The notes below the pieces were generated by a model. The model made no database searches. It saw only the letters and a program-made list of their open reading frames with translations, and was not told the origin of the DNA. The translations under genes and the position numbers were made by a program. From Phoebastria nigripes (taxonomy: Eukaryota > Chordata > Aves > Procellariiformes > Diomedeidae), in contig JAYKAV010001820.1 in assembly GCA_035582835.1 (NCBI GenBank), positions 1,205,722 through 1,269,721 of the forward strand: a DNA stretch of 64,000 bases, read 5' to 3'. Shown in pieces: positions 9,846 to 19,929 of the stretch (positions are counted from its first letter, which is position 1; every line of letters starts with the position of its first letter).

Positions 9846-10850
9846 CTCTTAGCTAAAAGGGCAGAAGGAAGAGCGTGCCCCTCTTTGACTCCCCTCCGGG
9901 AATGGCCTGTAGTGAGAGCGAAGCCCTCTGTGGGGCGGGCGGGTGGGGCCGGTGCACTGCTTAGGGTGGAGACCCTCCCCAGGAGGCGCCAGCTCTGATG
10001 TCCCACCGTGTGATGAGGGAGCCCCACAAGGCTTGAGGATTCTTGAACAAGCAGTAGTGCAAAAGGGGTGCTGCACAGGAAGGCCCAAGGACTGAAATAG
10101 CGNGATGGCAGCTACCTCACAGATTGGTCAGGCCATGGTGACAGCACTCTCCTGCTTTTGGGGGTGCTTCATGGGCAGGTATGCTTGCTGAGAGTCGGAA
10201 CCATCGGCACCAACCCCGCTGTGGCATGCAGGCGTACAAAGCCTCATGTCTCCCAGGGCGCTGGTGCCCAAGGCGCTACTTCCAGGTGTAGCCTGCAGGG
10301 ACGGTCCATCTGCTCTTGAAGGCCGGGGCAGTAGCACAGCCGGGCCTCCTGGTTGCCCCCATTCCCCAGCGTGCACGGCGGGTGCTAGCAGCAAAACTCA
10401 CAGAACACCAGATACCGCAGGGTGATTTTGCTCCTCCTCCCCTGCTGCCATGATGGCAAGCAGGGCTGTCCCTGAGGAAACCGCAGCCTGGCTGACCCCC
10501 GGCACCTCACAGGTGCTGGTGGGGTCTGCAGGCAGGCAGCAACACAGCCCTTTCCACCAGAGGTGAGGAGCCTGCCGTTACCACAGCCTGGCTGCACCAT
10601 GGCTTCCTCCCAGCAGGCAGCAGGACGAGCTGGTCACTCCAGTTCGGCCCTGGGAGGCACCGATCCTCAGGGCGCTGCCAAGGGGTCCCCTGGCCTGGGG
10701 CAGGCAGCAGCCCACACAGGCAGGAGGAAGTGCATGCCCCCCTGCACGGGCAGCCCCAGCGCTTCGCTGCCTTCTGCTTTGCTCAGCAAGGAAAGCCCCA
10801 TGATGTGTCCCTCTTCCAGCACATGAAACGTCGGTAGGTTGTAAGAGCCC
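9846..10850. promoter_or_regulatory. GC-rich, CpG-containing island; candidate promoter
   Basis: An abrupt 1-kb block of high GC in otherwise AT-rich DNA, with runs such as 'ggggcgggcgggtggggccggtgc'. Open frames occur in most reading directions, as expected from GC richness, and none resembles a known protein. Its place about 1.6-2.5 kb upstream of the C5orf58 exon (on that gene's strand) makes it a possible promoter and first-exon region. The composition is seen; the role is inferred. Confidence 0.4.
10416..10451 (-). CDS. Possible first coding exon of C5orf58
   Basis: On the minus strand an ATG in a favourable context (ATCATGG: A at -3, G at +4) opens MAAGEEEQNHPA and reaches GCG|GTATCT. 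That would join in phase with the C5orf58 exon at 8269. The donor is weak. A stronger GTGAGT lies 17 bases further on but would leave the wrong phase for this ATG. This is a suggestion based on position and phase only, with no homology. Confidence 0.15.
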
Positions 10851-11254
10851 TGTAGGAGTTGTGATTTTAAGAGTGGGAGGTAAAAAGTAACCACAAATGT
10901 TGCAAGAGCTGAAGAAGAAATGGAGAAGAGAGGACTGAGGTGTCAGCGGGGGAGTAGTGAATGGCGATTTCCTCTCATCCTTTGAGGCCCTGCCTGTGGA
11001 GCGCTTATTGCATGTTGCGGCAGTCAGTTCCTTTTTGTCATCAATTTAAATTCACATGGAGTAAGAGTAATTTATGATGAGTAAAGATCAAATAATGAAC
11101 CTAAATTCAAGGAAGACAAGAAAGGCACTTTTGATACCAACTACAAAGCAATATTGAAGAGATATATGGTTCTTTGGTTGACGTAATGCAGAGGAGTTAG
11201 GAATGCTTTATGAATAGACAAGCTGGACATTCAGTAGATGAAAAGGCCTTGNAA

Positions 11255-11259
11255 CTTTG
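11255..11259. repeat. Target-site duplication CTTTG (left)
   Basis: Five bases before the LTR start, repeated exactly after the LTR end at 11682-11686. A 5-bp duplication is typical of retroviral-type integration. Confidence 0.7.
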
Positions 11260-11681
11260 TATCTTGAGTAGAATAGATAAGGAAGTTATACNGGAGTAAG
11301 CTCGTTAGTGCAAGTGAGATCATGCAAACCAAGCCAAGGGTTAAAGGGAGCATGCGTAAAGACTGAGTTCAACTAAAGGACACTGTGAGGAAGACTATCC
11401 ACGACCACCAGAGGACCCTTGAAGACCACCTATGGATATAAAAGCGCGTGCGTCAAAGACTTTTACATATGTTAATGAGTCCCAGGAAATAGCATGAATA
11501 TGTTGGAAATCTAATGAATACGTATACCTTGATTGTATATAACCCCCACAGCTGAGTAATTTGGCACGCACACGAGGTGGAGCGATCCCCTGTGCGCCCG
11601 GCGCCGCAATTAAGAATGCCTGCTTTCTAAAACTCCAAACTGAGTCTTAGAGAGTTCTTATTTCACTGACTTACGGTAACA
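11260..11681 (+). mobile_element. Solo LTR of an endogenous retrovirus-like element, with target duplication
   Basis: A 422-bp LTR-like unit: it begins TATCTTGAG (probably a mutated TGT start) and ends GGTAACA. It is flanked on both sides by the 5-bp direct repeat CTTTG (11255-11259 and 11682-11686). It has a TATATAA box at 11536-11542 and GCGCCGCAATTAAG at the expected poly-A signal position (AATAAA in the other copy). No primer-binding site or internal retroviral genes follow, so it is a solo LTR. From 11374 on it matches the inverted copy at 63472-63780 with about 11 mismatches in 308 bases. The family name is not assigned. Confidence 0.85.
11536..11542 (+). promoter_or_regulatory. TATA box of the solo LTR
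   Basis: TATATAA about 72 bases upstream of the poly-A signal position. It is conserved in the other copy (63472-63780) and marks the U3 region. Whether it is still active is unknown. Confidence 0.6.
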
Positions 11682-11686
11682 CTTTG
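11682..11686. repeat. Target-site duplication CTTTG (right)
   Basis: Exact match to 11255-11259, directly after the terminal ACA of the LTR. Confidence 0.7.
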
Positions 11687-11689
11687 CTA

Positions 11690-12138
11690 TACAGATTTAT
11701 CAATTTAGACTACAACAATGAACACTGCCCTTAGATGCACGTATCTGACTTGAGTTGGAATCAACAAAAACTGCTAAACAATGACCTGGAGTTGGGAACT
11801 GTTCATTTCTTCCCCAATGTGTGTCCCGTAGTACTTAAAGCCAGGGACATCAAGCAAGGGAATAGCTGTCAGCACTTTTATTCGATCTACTGCAACCACT
11901 TTTCCTGCTGCTCAGCGTTCCTCTGTGTTTTGAACTTCCTGTTTGGCACCAGTGGAGGGGGGTTACCAGTACCTCAGAAGAGAGTGGAATTACTTGGATG
12001 TGCAGTAGAGGACAGATGGACAGAGAAGTCAGCTGCCTGCCATTTACTTTTCCATTCTCTGTCTTTTTCAGAGGTGTGCTTTCACAAAACTACTTCTTTA
12101 AAATAAAGCGTTCTAAATGTATTGTTTTGTGACTGCAG
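11690..12138 (+). other. Non-repeat stretch with an unassigned open frame
   Basis: A 123-codon open frame (11735-12106) covers most of this segment. It is Cys-rich (HFYSIYCNHFSCCSAFLCVL) with no recognised domain. It may be chance, or upstream sequence of the exon-like block that follows. Confidence 0.3.
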
Positions 12139-12435
12139 GTGAAGCTAAATTGCAACTCAGAATAGCATTTTCTGTTAAGGCACAATTAAACTGTGATTCA
12201 AAGAGAAAACATGATATGCTTCTTAGATTGTGGGGCTTTCTGAAGATGAGAAACGCAGAGCAGGAAACACTTTACACGTGCACTAATTCCTGTACTACAG
12301 TCTTTCAGTTTATAAAGGCTTGCAAGGACGCCAGTGCAAACAAGTTAGCTGTGCCCTTTCTGTATGCCTCTAAGGAAGAAGTCCTCCGTGCTTTGCAGAA
12401 GCTGGTGATTTTGCTAGCAGAATACCAGAGTATAG
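12139..12435 (+). other. Exon-like open block, unidentified
   Basis: An acceptor-like 'tgttttgtgactgcag' is followed by 297 open bases ending ATAG|GTGTGT. The peptide is mixed and helix-prone: KRKHDMLLRLWGFLKMRNAE, QFIKACKDASANKLAVPFLY, ASKEEVLRALQKLVILLAEY. Codon use looks protein-like until the frame runs into an AT-repeat tail after 12440. No domain is recognised. A chance frame or a decayed exon is equally possible. Confidence 0.25.
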
Positions 12436-12467
12436 GTGTGTACAAAGAAAATATACAACAAGGTGTT

Positions 12468-12530
12468 TTTATATATCTCCTATATATAAAAGAATATATA
12501 AAAGTCTATATAAAATATATGTACAAAAAA
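12468..12530. repeat. AT-rich TATATA/TATAAAA low-complexity tract
   Basis: Degenerate tract of tatatat, atatataaaag and tatataaaatatat units. It encodes only IYLLYIKEYIKVYIKY-type peptide in the overlapping frame. Confidence 0.7.
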
Positions 12531-12589
12531 GTGAAACAGTATCCTAGCAAGTTCCTGAAAACATTTGTGTTAGTATAAGCAAAAGTTAT

Positions 12590-15500
12590 TTTCTTCAATA
12601 ACCTGTAAAGGAGAATGCTTAAATGGCTGCCAGGAATGGGGTTAGCAGAGGAAGCTATAATGAAGATAAACAGGCACCTGCTTTACTGTACAGATTGCTA
12701 GGAAAAACAGGTGTAGTATCCTAGTATGGTAGTAGGGAAAGGGAAAGATATAGCTGACCTCAAGAGAAGTGAATTACCGAGTAATGGGGAGTTTTTCGAG
12801 ACATGGGAGGCAGTTCCACATTGACCTCTGTTCAAATATTTTATTTAAGTTTACTTTCTACATTTGTTTTTTTTCCACATCCTGTAAATAACCTCTCACA
12901 TTGTACATAAATTCTTCTGTGAACTAACTGTAGGAAGGAAAAATAGAATATTGTAACCACCAGAAAAATTAGATTCGAAATATGTACAATAAACTGAGTT
13001 GCCAGAACTAATTGGACCAACCACATAAAGTGGTTCTTAAAGGCAAGGCCTTTCTAAAAATAATCTTCAATAATTTGAGATATTAACAAGCAAGATGACC
13101 AACAGTGTAGGAGGTTGATTGTACAAGGCATTTTCTTTTAAGAAGAAAAAAAGAGAGTAAGAGATATTTAATTTCTACAATCAAATTTACTTGGAACTGA
13201 AATACTTTCTGGATTTCTTTATAAGGTAATATTTCAAAATGAAAAATTGAAATTAATACTTTAAATTATTAAGTTACACCTCTATGTGAGGAGTGTTTTC
13301 ATAAGCGTTGCTAACAATTTGGTATCAGCATGTCAGTTTATGAGCTGCAGTTTCAGCTTTGCCTGAAATAAACCTATAGGTTTATGTGCAAAGATACATG
13401 CAGTTGAAGTTGATTGTAACTCTTTCTAATCATGGGCTGATCTGGCTGTGTGTGCTACTTCAACACATGAAACAGCTGTCTCCCTGGAGTCTTTCTGAGA
13501 ACACATCCGGTTATGGAAGGTGAAGCCATTCAACCACCTTTATGAATCTCAGATAAAGACAGAATTACTACCAAACTAGTCCTCTAAGGAGGAAAAAAGA
13601 TCAGGAAGACTAGAAATACATTTCAGGTCGTGAATTTAGGATTATGATGTGAATCAGCAAGCACTGCAGGCAACTAAAACAGTGCAGATCACTTTACAGA
13701 ACTGCTTTCCTCACCTCTGCAGTAAAATTACTTTGAATATAATTTCAGGCAAAAATAAAACAATTAAATACACAACCACTGAACAGAAGGTTTTCAAAAT
13801 AAAGGATATCCAAATTTATTTTCATGTATAATCAGAGATCAAGTAAAAAGAGAGAGACCATGATCTCATGTTGTATCTCCCGGTTACAAAAATATTTTAA
13901 AGAAATTGTTCTAATGGGAAGTAGAAAAAATCTGTTCACTTCAAAGACAAACAATATTTTAGTGAGTGGCTTAATGAACATTAATAGAGTCTGTCTTTTA
14001 AGGAAATCATATTTACAAACACTGCAATACATAGGAGATGAGATATAAGGAAATAAACTTTTACTGAAAATATAACCATTTGCTGTTACTTTGAAAGCTT
14101 TAGCTTTCATAAAAGCTTCCTAGTGGATTTTGGAAGTTTGAAGTTTCAATGCATGTTATTAAACTTTCACATGAAAAGCTCTAACAAAAGAGGAACTGCT
14201 TTTTTACCATTGCATAAGTATAAAAAATGTTAATACAGATTGCAAGGAAAGTCAAATAGAAACCAAACCAACACACAGAAAAAATCACGCAACCTCAACG
14301 TACGACAGTTATTTCTGATGAAATAATGTATTTCATAAGCTTTAGAGCACATGTAGGATTTTCACTGATGAAAACTGGTAAATCCTGAATGCCAAAAAAA
14401 GCCTGACCAGATCATGGTACAAAACAGCAAAGCAAAAGCCAGACTTTGTCTTGAAAAGTTTACAATCCAATTAGTTGAGGCTAAGAGTGACAGGTAGAAA
14501 AGATTGCTAAGTGAACTGACTCACCTTAATACATTCTCATGAACCAGGAGGAGTAAACCCTGAGTTAAAATATATATTTGTGACATAGTATACTGGGTTG
14601 TGAAACTCCTTTGCTTGAGGAGTTTTCAGCCAGAAAACTTCAAGAAATTGTATAACACATAATACACTTTTCTGAGAATGTTTTAATAATACTTGATTAA
14701 GAAAACATTAAAAACACTAGTGTTCCACTTACAGAATGAAAACCATTACACCATTTCACAGCAGCAATGTGATTAAGTCTGTGTTGCTCTAAGAAACTGA
14801 TAATATTAAATGCATACTTTAAAAAAAANCAAACAAACAAAAAAACAAAAAACTGTTCTGACCATGTAAAATCCTGCACTTAATTTAGTAAGTGCTTGTC
14901 TGCATACTTAAGTTTGCTGATTGCTGTATGTATATCATTATCAGACTTAGAGGCACATATCATTGCCTTCCATTTTAGATACTAATTTTCATTTAAGGAG
15001 ACCCTGAACAGCAACAGATTATAGAAGGGAATACATGACGATGCCTATCTAAGCATCTACTTTAATATCCTCCCTACAGTGGGCAAAGAACTAGGAAAAT
15101 ACACAGTGGTATCTGAGTGGAAGATGGATATCACTATATAGAGCCCTGTTTCCTTCTGTTGCTTGACCAGTAAATATTTTTTTAGGCTCACAGCACATCA
15201 GGTTTTAACATCTCAGATGTTCTTGCCTTCTGTTTGTTTGCACGGACAGTTTAAATTCTAACATTAAATCTACAAGGTGCTTCCTGTTGATCCAAAATAT
15301 TTTTCTGAAAAATATTTTAAACAATTAACAGCATAAGCTTATGCTTTGTAGATACTCTGGAAGGTCTCCACTTGGTGTTCTGGAAAGTTCTTTTATGTGG
15401 TAATAGGTTTTAAACTATAACTTTTAAGTAGTTCTTAAATGTAGTATTTAAGATAATTATATGGGATGCTAAAGATGTGAATAATCAATGATTGAAGACA

Positions 15501-18500
15501 AGTGCATGTATAATGCCAATACAGACAGAATCATCTGTTGAAACTGCTTAGTTGGTATGAATAACTTATGTAAAAATAAAGGCGTATTTCCTGCAGCTCT
15601 TTCATATATAACATTTGTGCTGTTCAGTTTTTTAATAGAGTCAGGTGATTGACTTTTTAAAGGCAGTGGTGAATTTTTTAAGAGATAAACAGTAAATATC
15701 AATTAGGTTCTGGTGGGATAGGTTGGGCAATTAATCATAAATGTTATGCTTAATGGAACTTTGGGAGATTCACAAATATTTTTGCTTTCTTCATGGTCCA
15801 TATGTCATGGAAAGGGAGAACTACTCATGAAGGCAGAAGTCCTGCTTGGCATGCAAAGTCTGAGCCAATGGAATTTGGAAGCACAACTAGTCTTGCAGGG
15901 CTTTTTAAAGTGAAATTCAGATACATCTGGGAGTTAGGTGGAAGATTTTCAAGAAGTATTCAGGAATTCCTTATGCTTTCTGGATTTCACAATAAAAGTG
16001 ATTTCTGATGTTATCATATATTTTTCCCATTCATAATAAAACCACTGAAATGACACAGGACTTCATAGCAACTGTGAACCTTTACTCATTAGCATGCAGC
16101 TGTCTAGAGCTATAGAACAATATCTGCTTCTAGTTCTTATATACACTCACATACACTTCTCTACATCCTTTCACATACCAAATGCCGTTCAGTAAGATTT
16201 TTCTCATCCGCACGGGGAAAGTAAGTTTATAAAGCAAGGAATTGTGAAATTGTCTCCAGATCCTAAGAAACCAGTGGTTCCAGATTGCCTTTTGGAAAAT
16301 GCTGAGCCCTTTTGATTGAGATGGCATTGCTTAATAGCTCAGTTTTTATAGATATCTTACCATACTGCTGTTTTATCTTCCTAGATTTTCATAGCAATAA
16401 AAGCATACTACCTGAAATACTGCAGAGAAATAAGGGAGTATGCTAATATCAGTAAGTCAGGTTTATCATTTGCTACACTGCAAATTATCCCTTCTTCACT
16501 TAAATTCATTTAATACTGTAAACTGTAATGGTTAGAGACACAATGTAGATATTACAGCTTCTATTAGCTGTTTCTATCGTAATTATCTACATTATTTTTC
16601 ATTTGCCAACTTGCATACATTACTACATGAAATACCCTATAAGCATTAGAGGTATAGAAATGAGAATTAAAAAGAACAAAAGAATAACAATCTGCTCAGG
16701 GAAATTCTATTATTATTTTGAAATTACAGGCTTGATTACTTTTGTTGCTTTATCAGAAGACTTCTTTTTTATTAACTCATGAAATGGCCAGTAGGAGGCA
16801 CAACAAAAGATCCTGAAACAATTCCTGTCTCAGCTGTTCCACTGGGGCATTTCCCTGTAACTAAGGCTTTTCATAAATTGACTGACTGGAATAAAAAAAC
16901 ACAAAAGACGTAATTTTTGCAATGATGTTTATGCTGTATAAATACAACTGTGTCACAAATTCCACATAATGCACTCTCAGTAAGAATTACAATCTCTGAA
17001 AATTGGACTGGTAGAACTACAGAGCAACAAAAGAGAAGCCACTAGAGACCCTCCTTCCCACAATTAAAATGTGGCAAAAGTAAATTGAAAGCAGCAATAT
17101 GCTTGGCTGAAAAGGTTTGTGATTTAGTCCAAATGTGAAAATGACAAGTATGTAATAGATGTCAGATAATTAATACCACTGCCTTAATAGCATATTGTAT
17201 TAGCCTCCCACTCAGAGATATTGTAACGCTGAGGAAGGGATGTAGCAAGAGGAAGGAAGACACTCACAAAAGCTACTCACACTAGCCTTTCTCTATACTG
17301 TCAGAGTGATTATCCCTCACAGTGCCATCCGCAGTAGGTAATTCAGGCTTATTCAAATAACCCAAAAGGAAGCCTTTTCCTTTCTGTTGACTACAGTGGC
17401 AGTTGAGAGAACTGGACCTCCCCTTACTAAGTTAACTTTTGATGAATAACTTTTCCAGGTCTCATGTCACGCGCAAATGTGCTTTGCTAAATGTGTTTTA
17501 CCTGTGTTTACCATGTAAAAAAAAAAAAAAAAAAAAAATCTGTCATCCAGGTTGTTTTCTTTATTGAACTTAGGAAACAGCATCAAGTTTAGAGGACTGC
17601 TGACTCTAACAAACTGTAAGTTCTATAAGTTGCTGGTCTTTGACTCGGGTTTTTGCCTTGATCTTGTGGAAAATCTCATATTTACATATCCTGGCTGTGT
17701 CTGTGTCTGCACAAAAATCATGATGTGTCTACCTGGATGAGCTGCCATATTGTACATGCGGACATGGACAAAGTTGCATTATCTTCTGAAACAAATAAGT
17801 AAACTGAAATACTAGCATTTTATTCAGATTCTTTTATCAGAAGAGAGAATGTGTGAAATCAGTTATTTCAACTGGAGTTTAACACTCTTTCAAATATGAA
17901 CAAGACTGCTCTGAAATAACTTTGATATAAGTTAACAAGTTATTAGCTGTGATCATTTTGTGGCAACTACTTAGCATCAAAGACTAAGACCTCATCTCCC
18001 CACATTTGCATGTCCTGTCTCGGATTTCTCACAGTATGACAATGGCCACATTGTGTTAAATGAGTTAGGACAGGTACGAATGCAAATGTTAGCTTGAAAA
18101 CAAATATGCAAAACAGAGCATAAAAATAGAACTTATTAACAGAAATAAAAGTCAATATTTATGTTAAAAATACTTCCAGTGAGAGAGAGAGGAACTGGAT
18201 ATGTGACAAGTGGTGAAGGAAGTGTAACATACCTGTACAAATGCAGTAGATACAACTCTCAACATTTTTCTGACCCAATATCTGAAACTCTCTAAGCTGA
18301 ATCACATGCTAGGGAGGTTGTACCTGCATGTACATCACTTCGCAGAGGAGGGAGCGTGGAAAAGAAATAACAACAATGGCCTCTGTCTCTCTCTTGCATT
18401 TGGCACCTGGGATCATTGAGCAAGAGAGAGACTGTGCTGCTGTGTGATTAATGTTACTGAGCTGCAGGTGTTAACTGAATGAACATCACAGCGTACAAGG

Positions 18501-19840
18501 CCTGGTGGGTCTAGATGGGAGCAAAGATGAAAAACATAGTTTTGTCTGCTGGATGTATCATGAGCAATGAAATATGCCATATTATTGTTTAGTTTTACAA
18601 GGATGTCAACATGAAAAACAGTTGAAATAAGACACAAGAGATCTTTAAAAGTCTAATCAAGCTTCAACTCCCTGCAAAGGATAAATGGATGCATTAACAT
18701 CTCAGAAGTCTGTCTGGCTCACAGGCCAATTAAGTTATGATAACATCATCCTCCCAGTATTTCAGACTCCGCTGATGAGCATTAATAGGCAGATGGTGTT
18801 TAACAAATGCTTCTACATGTCAAAGTTAAGGTTTTTCTTGAGGTTCCTACACAAACTAAAATGTAAAGTGAAACAATTACATATCTCTTTGTAATATTAT
18901 TGATCATGTTTCCAAAAATGGGAAGTGAGGTCCTTCTCCCTATTGCTTCACCACACTTGGTTTATAGCAAAGAAATTCAATAAAAATTAATGCTAAAATT
19001 ATTCTTCTTTTCAGAGTCTGTCCAGTTCAGATTAATTTTACATAAATACCATTGCTTTCATTTTTTCTCTAATAAAAATAACTTAAAATATACCATGAAA
19101 CTGCATAAGGAAAAGAAAAAAGAATCCAAAACCCCTCAAAAAGACAAAAATAAGAATTTGGAAGACTGTTCCTGGAACCAGTCTAAGAGTTGATAATTTC
19201 TCCTGTAAACTCTAAATGACATTACTAGATTTCTTTGGAACCACAGAGAAATTATTTTATGACAAATCAGGCACATTTAAATGCAGCAAAATGTCTATAG
19301 TTATACATAATACCCATTTCTGTGTGTTCTGATATATTAGCACTGACATTTAACCACAGAAATGTTTCACGATCCTTTTTTATTATGCTCATTTCTCAAG
19401 AAGTTTGGAAGCTAGATAAATCATAAAAAGGATCCGTGTAATTTGGTTACCAGATTGATGCATGCTACAGACACATACTCGAATAGCATCACAGCACAAA
19501 GAAATGGTAGGTGCTTTCAGTTCCCACAAATAATGCAGGAGCTGGCTTTAGCTCTAAATAAAGGAAGGCAGTCCTAACATTTGCAAATTGTACAAACAAG
19601 AAATAACACCATATATAAATTTAACGAAGTGGAATGTGGAATAAGGCTGTCAAGAGTTATTAACAGCTGACAGTATACTTGTCCTATGAATCCAGGCATC
19701 CTTTCAGAGCCCTCACCTCTTTCTTTCCCTGCACATGATGGACCTGTGTATCATTCCAGGAGGGTAAGAAACAGATTCCAGTCATCATTGGGTACAAGTT
19801 ATGGCATGTTAGCCGTACCAACTGCCTCTCTGCTTTCTGT
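12590..19840. other. AT-rich intergenic desert, segment 1
   Basis: About 7.2 kb with no recognised gene, LTR or CR1. Only frames shorter than 95 codons occur. It contains the poly-A tract at 17517-17538, an A-rich tract near 14821-14852, and a perfect 11-bp palindrome AAAATATTTTT-CTG-AAAAATATTTT at 15294-15318. Confidence 0.6.
17517..17538. repeat. Poly-A tract (22 bp)
   Basis: Uninterrupted run of 22 A. No SINE or LINE body was recognised directly upstream. Confidence 0.95.
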
Positions 19841-19844
19841 AACT

Positions 19845-19926
19845 ATGTCAGCTGTGTGGCAACTCCAGTAAACTCAGAAAAAATATTTTCTGCTGGAGTC
19901 TACTGGAGCCACCACACAGCTGACAT
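19845..19926. ncRNA. 82-nt near-perfect hairpin; miRNA-precursor-like or MITE remnant
   Basis: The left arm starts ATGTCAGCTGTGTGG (19845-19859) and the right arm ends with its exact complement CCACACAGCTGACAT (19912-19926). After a 3-nt mismatch, CTCCAGTA pairs with TACTGGAG. One A/C mismatch follows, then ACTC pairs with GAGT. The top stem CAGAAAA/TTTTCTG closes an AATA loop, with a CTG bulge on the 3' side. About 34 of 38 possible pairs form. The size, small loop and few mismatches fit an animal pre-miRNA. A palindromic MITE (the source of miR-548-type hairpins in mammals) would look the same. No name recognised and no proof of transcription. Confidence 0.5.
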
Positions 19927-19929
19927 CAA

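Noticed and set aside
9804..10894. Several 60-90 codon frames on both strands
   Set aside because: GC-rich composition gives open frames in many directions. Pro/Gly/Ser-rich peptides without any motif.
15294..15318. AAAATATTTTT-CTG-AAAAATATTTT palindrome as a functional hairpin
   Set aside because: Pure A/T low complexity; such palindromes arise often by chance in this AT-rich DNA.
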